The notes beneath the pieces were generated by a model. The model made no database searches. It was not told the DNA's origin and saw only the letters and a program-made list of their open reading frames with translations. DNA of 9,189 nucleotides from JADFSZ01 sp022560555 [NCBI: PVC group bacterium] (GTDB taxonomy: Bacteria > GCA-001730085 > JADFSZ01), in NCBI GenBank assembly GCA_022560555.1, contig JADFSZ010000059.1, positions 1 through 9,189 of the forward strand, given 5' to 3'. Position numbers and translations under genes: made by a program. Numbering within the stretch: position 1 is the stretch's first letter; every line of letters begins with the position of its first letter. Positions 1 to 6,594 of this stretch are shown here, piece by piece.

Positions 1-95
1 AACTGGACCACAGCCCTACAAAATGAATAACTCATTTATAATAGAGGGGTTATAACACTCAAAAACCGTAAAAAAAGCAATATATGCTTAAAAGG

Positions 96-258
96 TGAGT
101 TTCCGGTTTACGGTCTGCAGTTTCCGGTTAAAATAGTTGAGTTTGCAGTTTTCGGCTAAATGCGGCTGTTTGAGTTTTTTAAAAACTGGAGACTGGAAAC
201 AGCAAACCGGAAACTGAGTTTCTGAACTGGAAACAGGAAACTGAAAACTGGAAACCGT
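96..258. repeat. Degenerate heptamer repeat field in two opposed halves
   Basis: From 183 to 258 the sequence can be cut into near-continuous 7-base units: AAACTGG, AGACTGG, AAACAGC, AAACCGG, AAACTGA, a 6-base GTTTCT interruption, GAACTGG, AAACAGG, AAACTGA, AAACTGG, AAACCGT. From 96 to 171 the complementary unit appears (TGAGTTT, CCGGTTT, GCAGTTT, CCGGTTA, TGAGTTT, GCAGTTT, GCTGTTT), also mostly in 7-base phase. The halves face each other: AGTTTCCGGTTT at 98-109 is the exact reverse complement of 204-215, and CAGTTTCCGGTT at 118-129 that of 205-216. The centre is a perfect 7-1-7 palindrome at 173-187. The whole could fold as a long imperfect hairpin. Stray units also occur at 1-7 (AACTGGA) and 63-69 (AAACCGT). 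Function is unknown. It resembles the short tandemly repeated heptamers described in some cyanobacteria, but relation to those is not claimed. Confidence 0.8.
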
Positions 259-262
259 TAAT

Positions 263-1207
263 ATGAAGATACTTGTGACAGGAAGCGCCGGTTTTATCGG
301 ATCGGCTTTAGCCTCAAGACTTTTAGAGCTTGGGCACGTTGTGATCGGTATGGACTCCTTTTTGGATTATTATCCGCGTAAGCAAAAAGAGAACAACCTC
401 AAAAAAATCAACAATCACTCTTCTTTCAAGTTTTATGAAAAAAATCTCATTGACGCGGATCTTGGAGAGGTTTTGCCTAAGGTGGATGTCATTTATCACT
501 TGGCGGCGCAGGCTGGTGTTCGGGCCAGTTGGGGTAAGGAGTTTTCAATTTATGCGGACAATAATATACTGGGAACACAGATTCTTTTAGAATTGGCGCA
601 AAGTTGGAAAGTGAAACGGATTGTATACGCATCTTCTTCCTCTGTGTATGGAAATGCAGTCCGTTATCCCGTCAAAGAAGATGACCCCTTGCATCCGGTG
701 TCTCCCTATGGTGTTTCAAAATTGGCGGCTGAACATTTGTGTGCTTTATACGGTCAATCAACAGGGATTTCGGTGCTCATGCTAAGGTATTTTACGGTGT
801 ATGGTCCCGGCCAGCGTCCGGACATGGCGTTTCACCGTTTTATACGAAGCGCCTTGCGGGATGAACCGATTGTTGTTTATGGTGACGGAAAGCAGACGCG
901 GGATTTTACGTTCATTGAAGACGCCGTTTCGGCGAATTGCCAAGCCCTTGAGAAAGGGAAACCGGGCACAGTTTATAATATCGGCGGAGGAGAAAGGGTG
1001 TCCATCAATTTTGTACTGGATATGATCAAGAAGATTATTGGACGCGAAATCAAAATCGAATATCAAGACACGGTGAAAGGTGATGTTCGGCATACTTCGG
1101 CAGATACCACCCGCGCGAGAAATGATTTAGGTTTTGATCCGAAAACCACCTTGGAAGACGGCCTCCAAAAAGAAGTCGAATGGGTCAAGGAATTTTACCG
1201 ATTATGA
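263..1207 (+). CDS. NAD-dependent sugar epimerase, UDP-glucuronate 4-epimerase-like
   Basis: A 314-aa extended short-chain dehydrogenase/reductase that inverts C4 of a nucleotide sugar through a bound NAD and a keto intermediate, feeding surface polysaccharide synthesis. The Rossmann motif TGSAGFIG is at residues 7-14. The catalytic Ser lies in SSSSVYG (124-130), and the Tyr-Lys pair in PYGVSK is Y149 and K153. The segment RYFTVYGPGQRPDMAF (175-190) and GDGKQTRDF (207-215) bind the nucleotide sugar and are typical of UDP-glucuronate/UDP-galacturonate epimerases of about 315-340 aa. Exact substrate cannot be read from sequence; dTDP-glucose dehydratase or plain GalE are less likely. The start is fixed by MKILVTG. 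Its only Shine-Dalgarno-like stretch is GGAAA at 250-254, which is itself the last heptamer repeat. The stop overlaps the next start (ATGA, 1204-1207), implying translational coupling with the phosphatase. Confidence 0.9.
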   Translation: MKILVTGSAGFIGSALASRLLELGHVVIGMDSFLDYYPRKQKENNLKKINNHSSFKFYEKNLIDADLGEVLPKVDVIYHLAAQAGVRASWGKEFSIYADNNILGTQILLELAQSWKVKRIVYASSSSVYGNAVRYPVKEDDPLHPVSPYGVSKLAAEHLCALYGQSTGISVLMLRYFTVYGPGQRPDMAFHRFIRSALRDEPIVVYGDGKQTRDFTFIEDAVSANCQALEKGKPGTVYNIGGGERVSINFVLDMIKKIIGREIKIEYQDTVKGDVRHTSADTTRARNDLGFDPKTTLEDGLQKEVEWVKEFYRL

Positions 1208-2244
1208 AGCACCTGATCCTGTTCGATGTTGACGGCGTTCTTTTTGATGTTTCCGGGTCCTATCGATCCGTTATTATCCGGACGGTGGAATATTATTTAA
1301 AAAGAATTCTTGGCTTCAAGCTGCCCCGTGGACACATTGTATGCGGAAAAGACATTGATGCTCTAAAATATTTTGGCGGATTTAATGATGATTGGGATTT
1401 GACAGCCGGATTACTTTACTATTATCTGGATTTATTGGATCTTCCTTCAGGTGTGTTGTTAAAGCGTTCCAATGATCTTGAAGTTAACCTCCATCAGCTT
1501 TCACGCTGGAAAAAGGAATTTCGGGCATCTGCCGTTCCGGAAAGAATTCAAACGCGGAGACTCAAAAAATTTTTAGAAAACATCCCTTGCCGGCATCGAG
1601 GGCTCGATGCTATCATTCGTTCGGTTGGGGACAAGGCAAAAAATCTTGTGTTTTACGGAGGCAAACTTGAATCAACGAATATTGTACGCCGCATATTTCA
1701 AGAAGCCTATCTTGGCCGTAAGTGTTTTAGGCGTGCGTATGGTCTAACATCTAAATTTATTAAATCCAACGGAGCGTATTTAAAAGAAAAACCATTGATC
1801 CCAAAAACAGTATTTAAAAAGTTGACGGAACAGGGGCATACTCTCGGGCTTGTGACCGGCCGGCCGCGTTCAGAATTAATGCCGACAATGGATCGCTTTC
1901 AAATGGACATGTATTTTTCAGTGGTTGTTCCGGTTGATGTGGTTTGGAAGGAAGAAAAAAAGAAATATCAAAGGACCGGAAGAAAAATTTCCCTGACAAA
2001 ACCGAACCCTTTTTCGCTTGTTTACGCGATTCAGGCGGCGAAAGGGCGTTTTGATAGTGTTTTTTATGTGGGAGATCAACCGGATGATATGCGCGCTGCT
2101 CGAAACGTCCGGAAACGATACCCCAAGGTTAAAGCCATCGGATATGTACCGGATAAGGATCGCGCCCGTATTCAGCAACTTAAGAAAGCCGGAGCTTGTG
2201 TGGTCGCAAATGATGCCCGAAGCTTGTTTGAAATACTTTCTTAA
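1204..2244 (+). CDS. HAD-superfamily hydrolase with large insertion (TIGR01548-like)
   Basis: A 346-aa predicted Mg-dependent phosphatase. Motif I is FDVDGV (nucleophile D8, D10), motif II LVTGR (T218), motif III TKPNP (K266) and motif IV YVGDQPDD (288-295), so all four catalytic motifs are intact. The N-terminal cap segment GGFNDDWDLT (58-67) after a VSGSYR stretch resembles the TIGR01548 group of subfamily IA HAD proteins, which is usually about 200 aa. Here an extra 100 or so residues (roughly 80-190, rich in Lys and Arg) separate the cap from the core. Start 1204 is preferred over an in-frame ATG at 1180, because it places motif I at the usual distance, overlaps the upstream stop by ATGA, and has AAGGAA at 1187-1192. 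Coupling to the epimerase suggests a sugar-phosphate or nucleotide-sugar substrate, but that is inference. Confidence 0.8.
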   Translation: MKHLILFDVDGVLFDVSGSYRSVIIRTVEYYLKRILGFKLPRGHIVCGKDIDALKYFGGFNDDWDLTAGLLYYYLDLLDLPSGVLLKRSNDLEVNLHQLSRWKKEFRASAVPERIQTRRLKKFLENIPCRHRGLDAIIRSVGDKAKNLVFYGGKLESTNIVRRIFQEAYLGRKCFRRAYGLTSKFIKSNGAYLKEKPLIPKTVFKKLTEQGHTLGLVTGRPRSELMPTMDRFQMDMYFSVVVPVDVVWKEEKKKYQRTGRKISLTKPNPFSLVYAIQAAKGRFDSVFYVGDQPDDMRAARNVRKRYPKVKAIGYVPDKDRARIQQLKKAGACVVANDARSLFEILS

Positions 2245-2293
2245 TGTACAATTGCAATAGACTAAAAGAGGACCATCCCAAAGGTATCGTTTT

Positions 2294-3748
2294 ATGGAAG
2301 AAATAAATGATTTGATGAAGGTGCGTCGTGAGAAATTGAGTTCCATCGAAGCCAAGGGGCAAAACGCGTACGGGAAAAAATTTGAAGTATCCAGCACAAT
2401 TGAAGACGTGAAAAGTACGTATAACGCGGATACGCCCATAACGGTATGTGTGGCCGGACGTGTGATGACGTGGCGGGGACATGGCAAAGCATTGTTTTTT
2501 GATATCAAAGACGGAACGGGCACAATGCAGGTTTATACAAAACTGAATGATCTTGAGCCGGAGTCCTTTGAAGCTCTTAAGGAAACGGATATAGGAGACA
2601 TATTGGGTGTGAAGGGAGAGGTCTTTAAGACCCGTACGGGGGAGATCACGATTAAACTGTCCCAGTACACTCTTCTTGCTAAATCACTTCGCCCATTGCC
2701 TGAAAAATGGCATGGCTTAACGGATGTTGAGACGCGGTATCGCCAAAGATATGTGGATTTGATTGTCAATCCGGAAGTGATGGATGTGTTCAAAAAGCGA
2801 AGCCGGATTATTAAAGAGATTCGCTCCATTTTAGACAAAAAGGGATATTTAGAAGTCGAGACCCCCATGATGCAGTCAATTCCCGGAGGCGCGATTGCGC
2901 GTCCGTTCAAAACACATCATAATGCGCTTGGGATCGATTTGTATTTGCGGATTGCACCGGAATTATTTTTAAAACGCTTATTGGTCGGAGGGATGGAAAA
3001 GGTTTACGAGATCAATAGGAGTTTTCGAAACGAGGGGATCTCTCCCAGACATAATCCGGAATTTACTATGCTGGAGGCGTACGCGGCGTACGCGGATTAT
3101 CAGGATATGATGGATCTTACGGAAGAAATCATTTGCGGAGTGGCCAAGAGTGTTCTTGACACACAATGCCTCAAGTATCAAAATGCCTCGCTGGATTTGA
3201 AACGTCCCTGGGAACGTCTGGGGTTCCATGAAGCGATAGAGAAGTACGCCGATGTGAAGCTTGATCAGGAAAAAGATGTTCCGGCTTTAGCAAAAAAGCT
3301 TGAGGTCAAATTTGATCCCGGTATGATTGATGATGCCATTTTACTAGAAATATTTGATGAAAAAGTAGAGCCCAATCTTGTTGGTCCTGTTTTTATTGTG
3401 GATTATCCGGCGCGTTTATGTCCTTTGACAAAAATTAAGGAAGGACATCCGGATATTGCGGAACGCTTTGAGCTGTATTTGGGGGGGCAAGAGGTTGCGA
3501 ACGCGTATTCGGAATTAAATCATCCGATTATCCAAAGGGATAAGTTTGAGAAACAAATTGAAGATCATATCAATGAAGGGGAGGTTAAGAGTATTGATTA
3601 TGATTATATTCGTGCTTTAGAGTATGGCATGCCTCCCGCGGGAGGCTTAGGTATCGGTATTGATCGGCTTGTGATGATACTCACGAACATGACCAATATT
3701 CGTGACGTGATCTTGTTCCCACAGATGAAACCAGAACCCAATGAATAA
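2294..3748 (+). CDS. lysS: Lysine--tRNA ligase, class II
   Basis: A cytosolic 484-aa enzyme that charges tRNA-Lys using ATP and lysine. The N-terminal OB-fold anticodon-binding domain includes VAGRVMTWRGHGKALFFDIKD (about 53-73). The class II catalytic core follows: motif 1 around KKGYLEVETPMM (182-193), motif 2 YEINRSFRNEGISPRHNPEF (238-257, with the ATP-binding Arg), and motif 3 GGLGIGIDRLVMILTN (450-465). The lysine-pocket stretch GGQEVANAYSELN (397-409) and the ending RDVILFPQMKP are characteristic of bacterial LysS of about 490-505 aa, so it is full length. The start has a modest AAAGG at 2280-2284, 9 nt upstream. It follows the phosphatase by 49 bp, so read-through from that operon is possible; no terminator is visible between them. 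Confidence 0.97.
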   Translation: MEEINDLMKVRREKLSSIEAKGQNAYGKKFEVSSTIEDVKSTYNADTPITVCVAGRVMTWRGHGKALFFDIKDGTGTMQVYTKLNDLEPESFEALKETDIGDILGVKGEVFKTRTGEITIKLSQYTLLAKSLRPLPEKWHGLTDVETRYRQRYVDLIVNPEVMDVFKKRSRIIKEIRSILDKKGYLEVETPMMQSIPGGAIARPFKTHHNALGIDLYLRIAPELFLKRLLVGGMEKVYEINRSFRNEGISPRHNPEFTMLEAYAAYADYQDMMDLTEEIICGVAKSVLDTQCLKYQNASLDLKRPWERLGFHEAIEKYADVKLDQEKDVPALAKKLEVKFDPGMIDDAILLEIFDEKVEPNLVGPVFIVDYPARLCPLTKIKEGHPDIAERFELYLGGQEVANAYSELNHPIIQRDKFEKQIEDHINEGEVKSIDYDYIRALEYGMPPAGGLGIGIDRLVMILTNMTNIRDVILFPQMKPEPNE

Positions 3749-3762
3749 TGGCAATTGAATAG

Positions 3763-3790
3763 TGGATAATATCCAAAAAGTAGATATAAT
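3763..3790 (+). promoter_or_regulatory. Probable sigma-70-type promoter of dnaX
   Basis: A perfect TATAAT at 3785-3790 is preceded, with 16-bp spacing, by TGGATA at 3763-3768 (4 of 6 matches to TTGACA). It lies in the 87-bp gap between lysS and dnaX, 45 bp before the dnaX start. The -35 overlaps an 11-bp palindrome, GGATAATATCC at 3764-3774, which might be coincidence or a binding site. The dnaX ribosome site GGAGTG is at 3821-3826. Confidence 0.45.
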
Positions 3791-3835
3791 CAGCATTCTT
3801 TATCCATATCACTTTTTATCGGAGTGTAGTGATTT

Positions 3836-5461
3836 ATGTCTTATTTAGTTTTTGCCCGTAAATACCGTCCTCAAACCTTTGATGAGTTAGTCGGCCAAGA
3901 GCCTATTGCCACAACTCTTAAGAACGCGATTGAGACCGATAGGGCCCCGCACGCGTTTTTATTTACGGGTCCCCGTGGTGTGGGAAAAACCAGTATGGCG
4001 AGAATTTTGGCAAAATCACTTAATTGTGAAAAAGGACCGACTGTAAACCCCTGTGGAAAATGCTCGCTCTGTGATGAGATTACGAAGGGAGTAAGTCTGG
4101 ACGTGATTGAAATAGACGGCGCCTCCAATCGGGGAATTGATGATATTCGCCAACTAAGAGAGGGAGCTCAATTTGTTCCGGTGCGAGCTAAATACAAAGT
4201 CTACATTATTGATGAAGTGCATCAAATCACACAGGATGCTTTCAATGCTCTTTTGAAAATGCTGGAAGAACCTCCCAGACATTTGAAATTTATTTTCGCA
4301 ACTACGGAACCCCAAAAGATACCACTCACGATTTTGTCTCGTTGTCAGCGTTTTGATTTCCGGCGCATAACGAGCCAAGTTATTGTCGAAACCATTCGTG
4401 ATATTTGCCGGAAGGAAAAAATACAAATTGAAGAAGATGCCCTGTTCTCAATTGCCCGTTTCGCGGATGGGAGTTTGCGTGATGCTCAGTCTTTGCTTGA
4501 TCAGCTGATATCATTTTCTTCGGCTAAAATCACAAAAACCGATGTCCTAAATCTTTCTGGGGCCGTAACAGATGACCAGTATTTTGGATTGCTGTCTGAG
4601 ATTCACTTAAAAGAGGGCCCGAAGGCCCTCATAAGGTTGAGGCAAATTTACGATCAGGGAGCCGATCTCCCCCGGTTTTTTACGGATTTAGTCATGTTTC
4701 TCCGTGATTTGATTGTTGTAAAAGCGGTTGAAGATCAAGAAGATCTCAAAAAAATGGAACTGCATCCGGAATACGTGGAACGTATTAAGAAAACAACGGA
4801 TTTGTTTACGCAACACGAATTGTTCTATATTTTCCATGTGATAAAGGTTCTCGCCGAAGATATACGTCGTGCTCAAGATGTCATGGTGGTTAGTGAAATT
4901 GCTGTTTTGCGTCTCATCGCGATGCCAAAAAGTGCTACTGTGGATGAGCTATTAACTCTTTTGAAAAAGCAAGGTGCTAAAGGAGTTTCGGCGCATGCTC
5001 GCCAGGAAGAGGTGGCTCAGGCTCCTCTCTCGAATCCTGATCTTCCTCAACCTAAATCAAACCCTTCTAGCAACGCAACTGACGAAGAAAAAATAGAGAA
5101 GATGTTGCGTCTCGTTAAAGAGAAGAGCATTACGATTGGTCTTAATCTCAGCAAAGCAGGAAAAATTAAGATTGAGGGAAACAAACTTCTGTTTGGGTTT
5201 CGCACGCGTGATATGTTTCATAAAGAAATTGTGAATAAGAACGAATCCCGTGAGGTTATTGGTGCCGTGGCTAAGGGTATTTATGGCCGTGAGCTTCGAG
5301 TGGACTTTTTTGATTTGGAAAAAAAACCTGATTCTTCTGTGAAAGACCGGAATCAAGAGCTAAAAACATCTGCCAAGCAAGTTTTGAACGATCCTAGTGT
5401 TCAAGGTATCATTAATACGTTTGATGCTGAGATAATTAATATTGAAAGGGCGCGTCCATGA
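3836..5461 (+). CDS. dnaX: DNA polymerase III subunit tau/gamma (clamp loader ATPase)
   Basis: A 541-aa AAA+ motor of the clamp loader, which opens the beta clamp and loads it on primed DNA and, through its C-terminus, organises the replisome. Visible motifs: the N-terminal box RKYRPQTFDELVGQE (8-22), Walker A GPRGVGKT (45-52), four zinc-ligand Cys (C64, C73, C76, C79), Walker B VYIIDEVH (122-129), sensor 1 FATTEP (154-159), the SRC arginine finger (168-170) and sensor 2 GSLRDAQSLLDQ (212-223). Gln follows DEVH where Met is more usual. A variable linker (about 385-420) leads to a C-terminal domain ending in SVQGIINTFDAEIINIERARP, as in tau proteins of many bacteria. SD GGAGTG sits 9 nt before the start. 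The stop overlaps ybaB by ATGA. A slippery A-run near residue 497 could allow a shortened form (see separate entry). Confidence 0.97.
   Translation: MSYLVFARKYRPQTFDELVGQEPIATTLKNAIETDRAPHAFLFTGPRGVGKTSMARILAKSLNCEKGPTVNPCGKCSLCDEITKGVSLDVIEIDGASNRGIDDIRQLREGAQFVPVRAKYKVYIIDEVHQITQDAFNALLKMLEEPPRHLKFIFATTEPQKIPLTILSRCQRFDFRRITSQVIVETIRDICRKEKIQIEEDALFSIARFADGSLRDAQSLLDQLISFSSAKITKTDVLNLSGAVTDDQYFGLLSEIHLKEGPKALIRLRQIYDQGADLPRFFTDLVMFLRDLIVVKAVEDQEDLKKMELHPEYVERIKKTTDLFTQHELFYIFHVIKVLAEDIRRAQDVMVVSEIAVLRLIAMPKSATVDELLTLLKKQGAKGVSAHARQEEVAQAPLSNPDLPQPKSNPSSNATDEEKIEKMLRLVKEKSITIGLNLSKAGKIKIEGNKLLFGFRTRDMFHKEIVNKNESREVIGAVAKGIYGRELRVDFFDLEKKPDSSVKDRNQELKTSAKQVLNDPSVQGIINTFDAEIINIERARP
5320..5329 (+). 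other. Possible -1 frameshift site in dnaX (A_AAA_AAA)
   Basis: The codons GAA AAA AAA CCT GAT contain eight A (5319-5326), so an in-frame X_XXY_YYZ heptamer, A_AAA_AAA, lies at 5320-5326. A -1 slip there would read ACC then TGA (5329-5331) and end the protein after residue 497 plus one Thr, removing the last 44 residues. In E. coli dnaX a comparable slip one codon before a TGA makes the gamma form. No stimulatory hairpin or upstream Shine-Dalgarno was established here, and the lost tail is much shorter than in E. coli. It could equally be an ordinary Lys-Lys codon pair. Confidence 0.25.
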
Positions 5462-5766
5462 ATATGCTAAAAATGATGAAGCAGGCCAAGGAAATGCAGT
5501 CAAAAATGAAAGATGTGCAAAAGGGGCTTTCTAAAACCGAAGTGGAGGGTAGTGCCGGCGGGGGAGCTGTAAGGGTGACGGCCACGGGGGATTTTCAAAT
5601 TCGTAAAGTTGAGATACATCCGGACGTTGTTGATTCAGATCGCGTGAGAAAACTGGAAGATTTAGTTTTGAGTGCATGCCGCCAAGCCATGGATCGCGCT
5701 AAACAGGTCTCAGAGTCGGAAATAAAAAAAGTCACGGGTGGAATGAGCCTCCCCGGATTATTTTAA
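5458..5766 (+). CDS. ybaB: YbaB/EbfC family nucleoid-associated protein
   Basis: A 102-aa protein, the normal size for this family of small dimeric DNA-binding proteins, typically encoded beside dnaX and recR. The N-terminal helix NMLKMMKQAKEMQSKMKDVQ (2-21) is the usual Met/Lys/Gln-rich coiled segment. The core carries VEGSAGGGAVRVTATGDFQIRKVEIHPDVV (about 29-58), and the end is the conserved GGMSLPGLF. The start overlaps the dnaX stop (ATGA at 5458-5461) and has GAAAGGG at 5444-5450, 7 nt upstream, so it is co-translated with dnaX. The gene that commonly follows, recR, is absent; only 75 AT-rich bases separate it from yajC. Confidence 0.95.
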   Translation: MNMLKMMKQAKEMQSKMKDVQKGLSKTEVEGSAGGGAVRVTATGDFQIRKVEIHPDVVDSDRVRKLEDLVLSACRQAMDRAKQVSESEIKKVTGGMSLPGLF

Positions 5767-5841
5767 TAAAAAAGTGTTTATAGGTAATAGATGTTTTAAT
5801 AAGAACTATTTTTAATAAAAATTATTGAAAGGAATAAACTC

Positions 5842-6186
5842 ATGTTTGATTACGTTATGTTATTTGCGCAGGCACCGGCACCCGCTCCCAGTCAATCCGG
5901 AGGACCGGCGGGGTTTATTGTTCAAATGTTTCCGATGATTTTGATTATTGGGATATTTTATATGCTGCTTATACGTCCCCAGCAGAAAAAGCAAAAAGAG
6001 CACAAGGCTATGGTGGCTAATCTCAAGAAGGGGGACAATGTGGTCACCTCAGGTGGGATTTATGGTGTGATTGCCGGTGTTAAAGATAAAGCTTTTACGG
6101 TTAAGGTGGCGGATAATGTCAAAATCGACGTTACGAAAGGGTCCATTTCAACCGTACTAAAAAAGAAAGAAGAAAATACCGGATAA
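5842..6186 (+). CDS. yajC: Preprotein translocase accessory subunit YajC
   Basis: A 114-aa inner-membrane protein that associates with SecD and SecF in the holotranslocon. A short Ala/Pro-rich periplasmic segment (9-20) precedes a single membrane helix (about 25-44, FIVQMFPMILIIGIFYMLLI), then the family signature RPQQKKQKEHK (45-55) and a cytoplasmic beta-rich domain with LKKGDNVVTSGGIYGVI (61-77). AAAGGAA at 5828-5834 lies 7 nt before the ATG. Length and motifs are complete. In most genomes secD and secF come next; here the strand opens into a gene-poor gap and accessory genes, so the secDF operon is either elsewhere or was separated by insertion. Confidence 0.95.
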   Translation: MFDYVMLFAQAPAPAPSQSGGPAGFIVQMFPMILIIGIFYMLLIRPQQKKQKEHKAMVANLKKGDNVVTSGGIYGVIAGVKDKAFTVKVADNVKIDVTKGSISTVLKKKEENTG

Positions 6187-6534
6187 AAGGCTCCCGTCTC
6201 AAAACCGTTCACGACTTTCACGGGCTAACTCTTCTTCTAAGCTCCCCGAAAAATGTTTTATGACCTTATTCATAGGCTTCTTTTGCAAGAGCCCCGTTAT
6301 GGAGCTTTTCTTCGTAAATCAAGCTCATCTGGCAAGGCTAGAACAATCAAAGTGTATATTCAAATTCTTCAAAGTTTGACACCCCTTGGTATGAGGGGCG
6401 GCCATTTAAGTAACTTTCCTACTTAGGATCAGAGTTCACTGGATTCCCTTTCAATTCTCCCACAGATACCTCCCAATACAGCTCGTAGGTGTAAGGAGAG
6501 TGTGGTTTGAAAGAAAGGTGTAGGAGATTCCATC
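6187..6534 (-). other. Gene-poor gap with a chain of tiny minus-strand frames (possible decayed element)
   Basis: There is no convincing gene between yajC and the response regulator. On the minus strand a chain of short ATG-started frames follows in one direction: 6538-6419 (39 aa, MRWNLLHLSFK...NPVNSDPK), 6405-6325 (26 aa, MAAPHTKGC...), 6328-6266 (20 aa, MSLIYEEKLHNGALAKEAYE) and 6273-6199 (24 aa, MNKVIKHFSGSLEEELARES...). The second overlaps the third by ATGA and the third overlaps the fourth by 8 bases, a pattern expected from a frame-broken gene. A 5-bp perfect hairpin, CCCCT/AGGGG with a 7-base loop, is at 6382-6398. No family was recognised, and several frames being open at once also fits a structured RNA, a repeat, or plain chance. 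TTGACA at 6376-6381 has no -10 partner. Confidence 0.25.
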
Positions 6535-6563
6535 TCATCACGAAGAGTCATTTATGCTATAAT
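6535..6563 (+). promoter_or_regulatory. Extended -10 promoter of the receiver-ATPase gene
   Basis: TGCTATAAT at 6555-6563 is a perfect extended -10 (TGnTATAAT). The matching -35 position (6535-6540, TCATCA) is weak, as is common for extended -10 promoters. Transcription would start near 6570, giving a leader of about 25 nt before the ATG at 6595. Confidence 0.6.
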
Positions 6564-6594
6564 ACCAGCCTGTTCTGAAGGAACCATCCATTAT

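Noticed and set aside
37-42. TATAAT as a promoter for the epimerase
   Set aside because: No reasonable -35 at proper spacing and about 220 bp of repeats lie between it and the gene; cannot be supported.
75-89. AAGCA/TGCTT hairpin as a terminator of an upstream gene
   Set aside because: A 5-bp stem with an ATATA loop but no following T-run on + strand; the upstream gene is not visible.
1918-2523. 201-aa open frame on the minus strand across the HAD-lysS junction
   Set aside because: It lies over two well-supported + strand genes, has Ser/Phe/Ile-rich composition typical of antisense frames, and shows no recognisable motif.
5085-5117. A-run at 5088-5093 in dnaX as a frameshift site
   Set aside because: In the zero frame it reads GAA AAA ATA, which does not form an X_XXY_YYZ heptamer; the later A-run at 5319-5326 does.
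5758-5826. AT-only inverted repeats between ybaB and yajC (TTATT/AATAA, AATAA/TTATT) as terminator or operator
   Set aside because: Short arms of pure A/T are expected by chance in such AT-rich spacer, with no GC stem.
6376-6381. Consensus TTGACA as a -35 box
   Set aside because: No acceptable -10 at 15-19 bp downstream (17-bp position reads CGGCCA).
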